Shown in pieces: positions 24,308-33,015 of a stretch of DNA of 64,000 bases. The stretch spans positions 1 through 64,000 of the forward strand of contig CAWFHZ010000012.1 of the NCBI GenBank assembly GCA_963815785.1, given 5' to 3'. Below the pieces are notes generated by a model that saw nothing but the letters and a program-made list of their open reading frames with translations, searched no databases and had not been told where the DNA came from. This stretch comes from DATFVA01 sp963815785 (lineage in GTDB: Bacteria > Bacteroidota > Ignavibacteria > Ignavibacteriales > Ignavibacteriaceae). The position numbers and the translations under genes are program-made. How positions within the stretch are numbered: the first letter of the stretch is position 1; the number at the start of each line of letters is the position of its first letter.

Positions 24308-24951
24308 TTTAACCCTGCGGTTTTTAGAAAGACATTTAGAATAAAATTAACTAAATCCATAAAGAAACCCCACAAAGGCGAATAAATGAAAAGAAGAAGA
24401 ATTATTGAACCATAAAGTCCAAGACTAAGAAGTTTAGCAGTTATTTTATTCGGAAAAACATCAAATAAAATGTGGGAGCCATCAAGAGGTGGAATTGGAA
24501 GAAGATTAAACGTAAAAAGAAAAACATTAAAGAATACACCATACCACAAAAGGTCTACAAAATAATGGGAACTGCCGGTTCCGAAAACAAAAATGAAAAA
24601 AATAAAGAAAAGAACAGCAAGCAATAAATTTGCAAAAGGTCCGGCAAAAGAAACAACAGCATCATCGCGGAGTTGATTTTTAAACTTACGTCTATCAATT
24701 GGAACCGGTTTAGCCCATCCAATTAGAGCAAAACCGGAAGCAAATGAAGCAAGAGGCATTATCAATGTCCCGATAATATCAGCGTGTTTAAACGGATTAA
24801 GTGTTAGCCTTCCCCGGCTTTTAGCAGTATCATCTCCAAACCGGTTTGCCAGGAGAGCATGTGCAAATTCGTGCACTGTAATTGATAAAAGAAACATCGG
24901 AAGAAACGTTAAGAAAGAAATAATTTTTTCACTAACCTGGATATCGGGCAA
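24304..24951 (-). CDS. Site-2-type (M50) membrane metalloprotease
   Basis: An intramembrane zinc protease of the rhomboid-unrelated S2P class, short YwhC-like type. The HExxH motif lies in TVHEFAHALLANRFGDDTA (about residue 27); the third ligand region is LLPIPPLDGSHILFDVFP (about residue 150). Four to five hydrophobic helices are visible, and LTLNPFKHADIIGTLIMPL is the usual conserved stretch. The 215 aa length fits. It starts with TTG one base after the xerD stop, behind AGAGG. Substrates are unknown; it is not an RseP-type enzyme since there is no PDZ domain. Confidence 0.85.
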   Translation of the reverse strand: MPDIQVSEKIISFLTFLPMFLLSITVHEFAHALLANRFGDDTAKSRGRLTLNPFKHADIIGTLIMPLASFASGFALIGWAKPVPIDRRKFKNQLRDDAVVSFAGPFANLLLAVLFFIFFIFVFGTGSSHYFVDLLWYGVFFNVFLFTFNLLPIPPLDGSHILFDVFPNKITAKLLSLGLYGSIILLLFIYSPLWGFFMDLVNFILNVFLKTAGLK

Positions 24952-24952
24952 T

Positions 24953-25843
24953 CTAACCTCTTGGATGAAAATCTCTGTGGACCTGTTTAATAAAATCTCT
25001 GTCTATGTGTGTGTATATCTGCGTTGTTGAAATATCTGCATGTCCCAGCATTTCCTGAACTGCACGAAGATCGGCACCGCCCTCAAGCAGATGCGTTGCA
25101 AACGAATGCCGAAACGTATGCGGGTGCACATCTTTATCAATCTTCGCTTCTTTCACATACCGTGAAACTATTTTCCAGACACCCATACGGGAAAGTTTTG
25201 TCCCTCTTATATTAAGAAAAAGATAGTTTTCACTTTTACTTTTTTTTTCAAGAAGAGGTCTGCTTAATTTTAAATATTCCGAAATCCAGTAAATAGCACT
25301 GCTTCCAATTGGTATTAATCTCTCCTTTGAACCTTTACCGAATACACGGATTACTTCTTCTTTAAAAAATAATCCGGAAACTTTAAGATTTATCAATTCG
25401 CTCACCCTTGTTCCGCACGCGTAAAATAGTTCCAGTAATGATTTATCTCTTAAGCCAAGTTTGTTATTAACATCCGGCTGAGATAAAATTAAATCTATTT
25501 CATTAATTGTAAGAACCTGCGGAAGTTTTTTAGATAATTTCGGTGATGGTATTTTCTCAACCGGATTTTGAGTTATATATTTATTCTGAAGTAAATAGGA
25601 AAAAAATCCCTTTAATGAAGAATGATATCTTGATGCAGAACTGCTTGTGAGACCTGCTTCCTTCAGAAACTTAAAAAAATCGGAAAGATGATTAAACTTT
25701 ATCTGCTGTGGATCAGTGATATTATAATTTTCCAGAAATTGAAAGAGATTTGTGATATCATTCCTGTAAGAACTAACGGTGTTTTCAGATAAATTCTTTT
25801 CCAAGGACAGAACAGAAAGGTATTCATCGAGAAAGATTTTCAT
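24953..25843 (-). CDS. xerD: Tyrosine recombinase XerD (or XerC-like)
   Basis: A chromosome-dimer resolving recombinase. An N-terminal SAM-like core-binding domain (VSSYRNDITNLFQFLENYNI) is followed by the catalytic domain with the R-K-H-R-H-Y set: Arg in CGTRVSELINL, HTFRHSFATHLLEGGADLRA, then LGHADISTTQIYTHID carrying the tyrosine nucleophile. The length of 296 aa is standard for XerC/D. It sits in a housekeeping operon, overlapping the PgpH-like gene by four bases, with no att sites or phage genes nearby; it is therefore the chromosomal enzyme and not an element integrase. Confidence 0.9.
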   Translation of the reverse strand: MKIFLDEYLSVLSLEKNLSENTVSSYRNDITNLFQFLENYNITDPQQIKFNHLSDFFKFLKEAGLTSSSASRYHSSLKGFFSYLLQNKYITQNPVEKIPSPKLSKKLPQVLTINEIDLILSQPDVNNKLGLRDKSLLELFYACGTRVSELINLKVSGLFFKEEVIRVFGKGSKERLIPIGSSAIYWISEYLKLSRPLLEKKSKSENYLFLNIRGTKLSRMGVWKIVSRYVKEAKIDKDVHPHTFRHSFATHLLEGGADLRAVQEMLGHADISTTQIYTHIDRDFIKQVHRDFHPRG

Positions 25844-28035
25844 TTCTCATCTTTCTTTCCAGATTCTCCTTTTTCAATCTCTTCCTGCTTTGGATAACGG
25901 ATTCTGCGATGATGCTGCCCTAATAGTATGCTGATAAAGGCTTCTTTAATTTTCTCAATATCGCTGAATGTGATTGGTGAATTATTCAGCTGACCATCAT
26001 CAATTCTTCCTTTAATAATTTTATCAATTACATTTTCAACCTTTGTCGGATCCGGGTCTTCAATTGATCTGACTGCTGATTCACTCCCGTCTGCAAGCAT
26101 TATAATTGCTGTTTCTCTTGTATTTGGTTTTGGTCCGGGATAACGGTAATCATCAATATTAACCTTTTCTTCGCCATAAAGTTTTTTTGCTTTTTCATAG
26201 AAATATGAAATAACCATTGTACCATGATGCATTGGTATAAAATCAATTACTTCCTGGGGAACATCGTATTCCCTCGCTAAGTCAACACCTTCTTTTACAT
26301 GCCTGCTGATCAGATCAACACTTTCTTCGGGTGTAAGATTTTCATGAATATTCTGATTATTCAACTGGTTTTCCACAAAGTTTTGTGGTGTGATAATCTT
26401 TCCCACATCATGATAATAAGCTCCTACTCTCGCAAGCAGAGGGTTCGCACCTATCTTTTCCGCAGCTGTTTCGGCAAGAGTTCCCATAGTCATCGAATGA
26501 TTAAATGTGCCGGGAGCTTTCCTGGAAAGCTCTTTCAGCAGTGGTCTGTCAAAATTAGAAAGTTCAAGAAGCGTTAAATCAGTGGTGATTCTAAAAAATT
26601 TTTCAAAGAAAATTAATAAGCCGTAAGTAAGCACAGGACTTATAAGTGCATTAGTAGTTGCAAAAGCCGATTCAATCATTAGTGACTCAAACGAAGCAAA
26701 TCTTTCGAGACCGAATGCAAAAACTGCAACAAGATAACCAAGAAGTATGAATAGAAAAGATCTGAATATCTGTGAACGGTTTTTGATATCTCTAACAGTA
26801 TAAACGGCAAGCGCTCCCGCAAAAATGTTCATTGCTGCAAAAGTATAATCATTTCCGCGTAAGGCTCCCGCAATTAATGAAATAATAATAGTAGTGTAAA
26901 ACCCAACCCGGGAATCAAAAATAATCGTAAGCAGCATTGTCGCAGCAGGAATAAATATCAAAAACTGCAGAGGTACGTTTACTGCTATTTGATTGATAAG
27001 AAAGGTTACAAAACTAACGAAGATAAAGATGATGGTAATCAGAAGTAATTTCTGATTATCGTAAAATATCTTTTTCCTGAAAAGAAACAGATAAATTGTC
27101 AGTAAAGATATCAAGAGTGAAATGTGAAGAAACTTTCCTACAAATTGCAGCCAGAATCCGCTTTCTCCTATCTTTTCTCCTTTAGCCTCTTTAAAGGAAT
27201 CAATTTTTAATTTGGCGTCCCTTGTAATCCTGTCATGCTTTGCAATTATTCTTTCATTTTCATTTACTATTCCTACATATCTGGAAACATTATTTTTCGC
27301 CTGGTCAATTTCTTCCTGTGTAGCGGGCTGGTTGTAAATTATATTCGGATTAACAAAGTGAAGAATATACTCGCTAAGCGCACTCTTCAGATCCGGGGAA
27401 TAATTCAATTGGGAAATTTCGTTTTTCACAATGTCTTCAGCGCTTTTCAAATCGAGAAATTTATCAACCGGTTCAATTCTATCCACATTTCCTGTACGAA
27501 CAGCAATACTATCTTTTCCTCCGGCAGGAATTTGATTTATAATTCCACTTTTATAAACGCCTGTCAGAAGATTATTAAGATTACTGAATATATCTTTCAG
27601 GTTTCTCCTCTGCAGCATGTTTCTTTCCTGTTTTCGCAGATTCTGAAAAATATTGTATGAAGGTGTGCTGAGAAAAGTCGGATTAAGGTTTTCAATTCCC
27701 CGGGTTGAGAGTGTACTGTCAATTATCCTGAGAAGAAATGAGTCGTAATTTTTTATTGTATCAATAATCGCTTCAACTGTTTCCGGTTGTTTCAGGTAAA
27801 CAGGATAAACGCTGTTTGCAGCTTCTTTAAGTTCATTCTGATATGTTTTTTGATCTTTTAAAACAGGAAAACTGAAAGGAGCGATCAGGTCATCGTGAAT
27901 CCAGATTGAACCCACTGTAACTTCCGATTCAATGGATTCCCCCTTTGGGAACATGAAGACAATTAGAATTATTGCACTTAATCCTATAAGAATTTTTAAT
28001 TTAATACCGCTTTTTTTATTCTCTTCAGTTTTCAT
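25840..28035 (-). CDS. pgpH: PgpH-type membrane HD phosphodiesterase (probably c-di-AMP specific)
   Basis: Layout of the PgpH class: an initial membrane helix (ILIGLSAIILIVFMF), an extracellular 7TMR-HDED-type domain (residues about 35-300), seven membrane helices (about 305-490) and a cytoplasmic HD domain with FNHSMTMGTLAETAAEKIGA, then YYHDVGKIITPQNFVENQ (about 515-560) and the later IPMHHGTMVISYF. Characterised members degrade cyclic di-AMP. It overlaps the neighbouring genes on both sides (ATGA type), so translation is coupled. C-di-AMP turnover would affect osmolyte transport and envelope stress; no cyclase gene is in the window. Confidence 0.87.
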   Translation of the reverse strand: MKTEENKKSGIKLKILIGLSAIILIVFMFPKGESIESEVTVGSIWIHDDLIAPFSFPVLKDQKTYQNELKEAANSVYPVYLKQPETVEAIIDTIKNYDSFLLRIIDSTLSTRGIENLNPTFLSTPSYNIFQNLRKQERNMLQRRNLKDIFSNLNNLLTGVYKSGIINQIPAGGKDSIAVRTGNVDRIEPVDKFLDLKSAEDIVKNEISQLNYSPDLKSALSEYILHFVNPNIIYNQPATQEEIDQAKNNVSRYVGIVNENERIIAKHDRITRDAKLKIDSFKEAKGEKIGESGFWLQFVGKFLHISLLISLLTIYLFLFRKKIFYDNQKLLLITIIFIFVSFVTFLINQIAVNVPLQFLIFIPAATMLLTIIFDSRVGFYTTIIISLIAGALRGNDYTFAAMNIFAGALAVYTVRDIKNRSQIFRSFLFILLGYLVAVFAFGLERFASFESLMIESAFATTNALISPVLTYGLLIFFEKFFRITTDLTLLELSNFDRPLLKELSRKAPGTFNHSMTMGTLAETAAEKIGANPLLARVGAYYHDVGKIITPQNFVENQLNNQNIHENLTPEESVDLISRHVKEGVDLAREYDVPQEVIDFIPMHHGTMVISYFYEKAKKLYGEEKVNIDDYRYPGPKPNTRETAIIMLADGSESAVRSIEDPDPTKVENVIDKIIKGRIDDGQLNNSPITFSDIEKIKEAFISILLGQHHRRIRYPKQEEIEKGESGKKDEK

Positions 28036-28886
28036 GTTTTGCTTGTTTTGGCCTGTAAAATCATTTCAATAAACTCTGCAACACCTCCGTTATTATTATC
28101 GCGTGCTGTAATAAAGTCAGCATATTTTTTAATTTCCGCAACTGCATTTGCAACAGCTACTTTAAATCCGCCTGCCTGGAAAAGACTTAAATCATTATAC
28201 CAATCTCCGATTACGGCGGCATTAGTGGGTTTTACTTTAAGATATTTTAGCAATCTTTCAAAACCCATACCTTTAGAAGTTCCTTTATTTCTTATCTCAA
28301 GGTAAAATATGTTTTCATGTCGCTGTGATCTGAAGAATGAACTGTTCAATCCAAATGTATAAGGAAATCCCAGACGATTGTGAACATATTTCAAATTGTC
28401 CCTATAGTCAGAAGCGAATACAACCTCCAGAGTACTTCCGCAAAAATCATCATAAGAAAGAACCTCTTCATATCTGGCGCCAAATTTATCCATTATCTGC
28501 GGGATAACTGAATTCCTTTCTGTGAAATAAATTGCATCATCGTGACAAAGAGCTATATTTAATAAAAAAGAATCTGCCAGGTCAATAGCTTTTCTAACAT
28601 ACTTCTCCTTAACGAAAGATTCAAACAAAATAGTCCCATCAGTATGGCTTTTAATCAAAGCTCCATCCATAGAAATTAACGGAATATCAATTCCCACATC
28701 TTCGGCTAATCCCATTATTGCTGAATGCAGTCTCCCGGTTGCAACTGTAAAATGAACACCGTACTCAGGCAGTTTGGAAATAAGTTTCATTGTTTCTTTA
28801 TCAAGTAAACCATCATCAGTCAACAGGGTACCATCAATGTCGGATACAACGACTTTAATATTCTTCAGTATATCTTTTCTTCTCAT
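28032..28886 (-). CDS. Cof-type HAD-superfamily phosphatase
   Basis: A cytosolic HAD phosphatase with the type II cap. Motif I is VVSDIDGTLLTDDG (about residue 14), motif II is VATGRL (about residue 49), the lysine region is NKGTSKGMGFERLL and motif IV is AAVIGDWYNDLSLFQ (about residue 228). The 284 aa length is typical. Substrates of this class are sugar phosphates, nucleotides or PLP and cannot be inferred. Its stop overlaps the PgpH-like start, so the two are made together. Confidence 0.85.
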   Translation of the reverse strand: MRRKDILKNIKVVVSDIDGTLLTDDGLLDKETMKLISKLPEYGVHFTVATGRLHSAIMGLAEDVGIDIPLISMDGALIKSHTDGTILFESFVKEKYVRKAIDLADSFLLNIALCHDDAIYFTERNSVIPQIMDKFGARYEEVLSYDDFCGSTLEVVFASDYRDNLKYVHNRLGFPYTFGLNSSFFRSQRHENIFYLEIRNKGTSKGMGFERLLKYLKVKPTNAAVIGDWYNDLSLFQAGGFKVAVANAVAEIKKYADFITARDNNNGGVAEFIEMILQAKTSKT

Positions 28887-28932
28887 TATTTTCTGAACTT
28901 AATAATAGTGAACATTCCTTCAAAAATAACGA

Positions 28933-30681
28933 TTATTTGGCTAATGTTTTCCAACCTGCTGCACTTAAGTTTTTGTAAATAATCAGAATCGAAAGAATTG
29001 AGGCGAAAGCAAAAATAACTGTTCTGAGAACATCCCCTAAAAGAAAGCTCCCTGTTCCAAAAAGAAAAGAATAAACCAGCACAACTCCGGCTATCCAGTT
29101 TATAAACATTGGTAAAAATCCTGAATCACTCGTAACTTCGGGAAGCTTGTCTGATATTTCTTTCCATAATATTCCCCCTGGATGGATTTTCCTGTAGAAA
29201 TCTTTCAATACTTCTTCACTTGTAGGTTTGGTGAGAAAGGTAACAATTAACCAGACTGAAGTTGTACAAATAACCAGTATAAACAGAGTGGATGGAAATT
29301 CAATTCCGTTCCACTTTAGTAAGGGATAGACTATAAAAGGCGTAATCATTGCCGAAATTTCAGACCATGCATTTATCCTCCACCAATACCAACGCAGTAT
29401 AAGAACTAATCCAAGACCTGCTCCACACTCCATTATAAAAACCCAGGCTCCGGAAATAGTGCCTATAAATAATGTAACCACAGCTGAAATAATCATAAGA
29501 ATTATCGTAGCCAACCTTGAGGCTCTTACGTAGTGTTTTTCATTATTATCACGAATAATAAATCTCCTGTAAAAATCATTTATAATATATGATGTTCCCC
29601 AGTTTAACTGAGTAGCTATAGTACTCATATAAGCTGCGAAGAAAGCCGCAACCAGCAAACCTTTTAAACCTGCAGGAAGAAAATCGTTCATTGCATAAAT
29701 GTATCCTAATCCTTTCTGATCTGCAGCCAGGTTTGGATAAAGAACAATTGAACAAAGCCCGACGATAATCCATGGCCAGGGTCGAATACCGTAATGCGCA
29801 ATCTGAAAAAACAAAGTGGCGAACAAAGAATGTTTTTCATTTTTAGCTGACATCATTCTTTGAGCAACATATCCGCCTCCTCCCGGTTCAGCGCCGGGAT
29901 ACCAGGATGCCCACCAGATAATTCCTACATAAGCCAGGAATGAAGTAACAGATAATGAAAAAGCAATTCCTGCATCTTTAACATTTGAAATTACCGGTAG
30001 AAATTTAAAAGTATATTCCGGAAGCTTATTTCGTAATCCTTCTATCCCTCCAATCTGACTTGAATTAACAACAAGTATTGCAAGAATAATACAGCCTGCC
30101 ATTGCGATAAAAAATTGAAAAGCATCAGTAATTACAACACCCCATAAACCTGAAAGCGCCGAGTAAAATGCAACAATCAACATACAGGCAAAAACATAAA
30201 AGATAACCTGCGATTCGGGAATGCCGAACATACCAGTTAATATTGATGCCATTGCCTTGTTTACCCATCCCATAATAACAACATTTATAAACAGTCCGAG
30301 ATAAATTGCACGAAACCCTCTTAAAAATTTTGCGGGTTTACCGGAATAACGAATTTCAGCAAACTCAACTTCCGTCATTATACCGGCTCTTCTCCACAAC
30401 TTTGCAAAAAAGAAAACGGTTAGTAATCCACCGAAAGCAAAGTTCCACCAAACCCAGTTACCGGCAATACCATTTTTTGAAACTAATTCTGTAACAGCAA
30501 GCGGGGTATCTGCCGCAAAAGTTGTAGCCACCATAGATAATCCTGCCAGGTACCACGGAAGATTTCTGCCTGAGAGAAAAAACTCATCTGTACTTTTCCC
30601 GGCTCTTTTTGTGTAGTATAGTGCTATACTTAAAGAAAAGATAAAATAAGCGGTAATTATTAAATAATCTGCTAAAGTCAA
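28933..30681 (-). CDS. Sodium:solute symporter (SSS family), longer type
   Basis: A membrane symporter with about 13 hydrophobic helices. Family marks are DYLIITAYFIFSLSIALYYT at the start, SGRNLPWYLAGLSMVATTFA (about residue 38) and the sodium-site-like region GLLVAAFFAAYMSTIATQLN (about residue 345). The C-terminal extension carries a charged segment (EEVLKDFYRKIHPGG) followed by two more helices, as in the 580-residue subgroup. It starts at a TTG that overlaps the stop codon of the preceding symporter (TTGA), with GGAGG inside the end of that gene, so translation is coupled. The substrate is unknown. Confidence 0.85.
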   Translation of the reverse strand: MTLADYLIITAYFIFSLSIALYYTKRAGKSTDEFFLSGRNLPWYLAGLSMVATTFAADTPLAVTELVSKNGIAGNWVWWNFAFGGLLTVFFFAKLWRRAGIMTEVEFAEIRYSGKPAKFLRGFRAIYLGLFINVVIMGWVNKAMASILTGMFGIPESQVIFYVFACMLIVAFYSALSGLWGVVITDAFQFFIAMAGCIILAILVVNSSQIGGIEGLRNKLPEYTFKFLPVISNVKDAGIAFSLSVTSFLAYVGIIWWASWYPGAEPGGGGYVAQRMMSAKNEKHSLFATLFFQIAHYGIRPWPWIIVGLCSIVLYPNLAADQKGLGYIYAMNDFLPAGLKGLLVAAFFAAYMSTIATQLNWGTSYIINDFYRRFIIRDNNEKHYVRASRLATIILMIISAVVTLFIGTISGAWVFIMECGAGLGLVLILRWYWWRINAWSEISAMITPFIVYPLLKWNGIEFPSTLFILVICTTSVWLIVTFLTKPTSEEVLKDFYRKIHPGGILWKEISDKLPEVTSDSGFLPMFINWIAGVVLVYSFLFGTGSFLLGDVLRTVIFAFASILSILIIYKNLSAAGWKTLAK

Positions 30682-32123
30682 TTAACCTCCTGCGTCTCTT
30701 CTTTTCTGAATAACGAAGTGAGATAACCTGTTAACAAAGTTACCGCAACGCCAATTGGTGTAAACCATGTCCAGGCGGCGATTTTAAAATAGATCACAAA
30801 AATCATTACAATAATTCCAAGTGTAAATCCAATTAAAGCATTTGCCTGCCTGGAATTTTTAACAAGCAGTCCTAAAAGGAATGTTCCCAGTAATCCGCCG
30901 TACGTAAATGAAGCAATACTTAATGCTAATTCCACAACTGCGGTAGAAGTATCCATAAAGAATATTGCAGAAAGTACAAGTAAGGCAGCCCAAAAAACGG
31001 TAATAACTCTTGATATAAATAATCCGTTATTTTTATTCCCAAAAACCGGCTGAAATAAATCCATCATTGTTGAAGAGGAAAGTGAACTCATTGAACCGGC
31101 AAGAGTTGACATTGCAGCGGCAAACAATCCGGCAATGATGATCCCTGATATTCCGGGAGGAAGAACAGTGATAATGAAGTGTGGAAAAATTTCATCGGGT
31201 TTTAAATTAATAGTGCCATAATAAGTAAATAACATAACACCGAGGATTAGAAATAAAGCAAACTGAAATATTACAATTACCCCGCTGCCGATAACCGCTT
31301 TTTTACTTTCTTTCAAATTTTTTGCTGCAAGTAATCTCTGCACAATAAGCTGATCCGTACCGTGTGAAGCCATAGATAAAAAAGCTCCTCCTAAAATCCC
31401 GCCGATTAATGTATAGGGGTCGGCAAAGAAACTTCTAAACGATCCGGATAACCCCAAATTAAAAACCTGCAACTTGTTGCTTCCGGATACAGCAGCAAGT
31501 ACAGAGTTCCATCCGTCGGGCAACAAATTTAATATAAAGAAACCCGCAAGCAATGCTCCGAATATGTAGATAAACATTTGTACTACATCCACCCATATAA
31601 TTCCTTTTACTCCTCCGGTATAAGTATAAACCAATGAAACAAAAGCAATTATAATTATGGCAACCGGGTAATCAATATTAAGAAGAAGTTTTAAGGGAAT
31701 TGCGGTTGCAAATAATCTTACTCCGTCTGCAGCTGTCCTGGTAAACAAAAAAACTACTGAAGCATAATTCCTAGTTTTATTTCCAAACCTGTTTTCCAGG
31801 TAGGTATAGGCAGTCTTTAATTCCCCTTTATAATATGCAGGAAGAAACAACGTTGCAACAATTACTCTTCCGATTAAATACCCAAAAGTTACCTGGAGAA
31901 AATTAAGATTCGTCAGATAGGATAAACCGGGAATTGAAATAAAGGTCAGAGTACTCGTTTCAGCAGCAACAATAGAAAAACAAATCGCCCACCAGGGTAC
32001 AGCTTTCGATCCAAGGAAATAATCTTTTACTGTTCTTTGCTTTCCACCGGAGATTATACCGAAAACCGCTATACCGATTAAGTAAACCGCAATGATAACA
32101 TAATCGAGCGATTTTCCATCCAA
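30678..32123 (-). CDS. Sodium:solute symporter (SSS family), SGLT-like type
   Basis: A thirteen-helix symporter. Typical marks: SLDYVIIAVYLIGIAVFGII, DYFLGSKAVPWWAICFSIVA (about residue 34), YTYTGGVKGIIWVDVVQMFI (about residue 163) and GIIIAGLFAAAMSTLAGSMS (about residue 335). The 481 aa length fits the sugar or amino-acid subgroups. It lies four bases downstream of the STAS-domain gene and overlaps the second, longer symporter, giving two unlike SSS proteins in tandem. Substrates of neither can be told from sequence. Confidence 0.85.
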   Translation of the reverse strand: MDGKSLDYVIIAVYLIGIAVFGIISGGKQRTVKDYFLGSKAVPWWAICFSIVAAETSTLTFISIPGLSYLTNLNFLQVTFGYLIGRVIVATLFLPAYYKGELKTAYTYLENRFGNKTRNYASVVFLFTRTAADGVRLFATAIPLKLLLNIDYPVAIIIIAFVSLVYTYTGGVKGIIWVDVVQMFIYIFGALLAGFFILNLLPDGWNSVLAAVSGSNKLQVFNLGLSGSFRSFFADPYTLIGGILGGAFLSMASHGTDQLIVQRLLAAKNLKESKKAVIGSGVIVIFQFALFLILGVMLFTYYGTINLKPDEIFPHFIITVLPPGISGIIIAGLFAAAMSTLAGSMSSLSSSTMMDLFQPVFGNKNNGLFISRVITVFWAALLVLSAIFFMDTSTAVVELALSIASFTYGGLLGTFLLGLLVKNSRQANALIGFTLGIIVMIFVIYFKIAAWTWFTPIGVAVTLLTGYLTSLFRKEETQEVN

Positions 32124-32127
32124 TAAA

Positions 32128-32475
32128 TTATTCCTTCTTTAGTTCACCGAAGGCTTCATCCACCGTATCGCAAACAGGAAGTACGCGATCCAGTTGTGTG
32201 ATCTTTATAAGCGAATAAACCCTTTCAGATGGTGCAGCAATTCTCATTGAACCCCCGTTTGAATTGAGAATCCGGTTAGCAACAAGTATTGCGCTTAAAC
32301 CGGAACTGTCGCAGGTTTCAACCTCACTCATATCGAGTATAAGTTTATTAATCCCCTCAACTTTTAGAAGCATTGTAAATTCACCCTTAACCAAACCGGA
32401 AATATTTGTATCTAATCTTTTCTCATTCAATTTAAATATTGTTATCTCGTCGATCCTTTTGATCTCGAAATTCAT
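32128..32475 (-). CDS. STAS-domain anti-sigma-factor antagonist-like protein
   Basis: A single STAS domain of 115 aa: NKLILDMSEVETCDSSGLSA shows the phosphorylatable serine context (DSSGL, about residue 59), followed by the usual helix and GGSMRIAAPSERVYSLIKIT. In partner-switching systems such proteins bind an anti-sigma kinase when unphosphorylated. No RsbW-type kinase is next to it; instead it lies four bases upstream of a symporter gene and ten downstream of a DUF6913-like gene. Its partner therefore lies elsewhere. Confidence 0.85.
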   Translation of the reverse strand: MNFEIKRIDEITIFKLNEKRLDTNISGLVKGEFTMLLKVEGINKLILDMSEVETCDSSGLSAILVANRILNSNGGSMRIAAPSERVYSLIKITQLDRVLPVCDTVDEAFGELKKE

Positions 32476-32484
32476 GTATTTTCC

Positions 32485-33015
32485 TTAAAACATTTTTAAA
32501 CAATTTAACAAATTTTTATATGAATTCTCTGCATCAGGACTTTTATTAATTACCTGGATATTATAAAATTTATCCGGATCGCCCTTTACAAATCCCATTT
32601 TATATGGTGCATTTAAACGGTTAACTATATAACCGCAGAAAAGATTTTCCTTCCGATTTAAATCTATAATCGTCTGGAATCTCATTTGTTCGAGTTTATC
32701 GCTAATTCTCTTTGAAGGAAGATTTAATTTACTTATATCGTTAACTCCGTAACCAATAGCTTTCTGGCGGAATTTGGTTGGAAGTAAATTTACTTTATAA
32801 TCGTGTGTGAAAACTGTTACACTTTTCCTGTTTTCATCAAGATATTCCAGAATATGAAAAGAATGACTAAAGTCTGAATCGTCATCGGGCATAGCGATAA
32901 AAAAATTAAATGATTTTTTAAAGAAATCGCGAAAATTATGTTCGGTAATTTCAAAATCTTTTAATTTATTTTTTACAAGTAATCCTGCAATTTTATCTTT
33001 TAATTGTCCGATCAT
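32485..33015 (-). CDS. DUF6913-like conserved hypothetical protein
   Basis: A 176-aa cytosolic protein with no membrane segment. The stretches FTHDYKVNLLPTKFR and IIDLNRKENLFCGYIVNRLN, followed by APYKMGFVKGD and FYNIQVIN, resemble Bacteroidota-specific small proteins annotated as DUF6913, in which a 'D-LS-...-A-...KVG' pattern is typical; this recognition is by memory and moderate. It overlaps the ligA stop by four bases (ATGA), and the STAS gene follows after nine bases. No function is known. Confidence 0.6.
   Translation of the reverse strand: MIGQLKDKIAGLLVKNKLKDFEITEHNFRDFFKKSFNFFIAMPDDDSDFSHSFHILEYLDENRKSVTVFTHDYKVNLLPTKFRQKAIGYGVNDISKLNLPSKRISDKLEQMRFQTIIDLNRKENLFCGYIVNRLNAPYKMGFVKGDPDKFYNIQVINKSPDAENSYKNLLNCLKMF

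Noticed and set aside
24953..25843. XerD-type recombinase as integrase of a mobile element
   Set aside because: It is in a housekeeping gene run with overlapping neighbours, of chromosomal Xer length, and no att repeats or phage genes are near.
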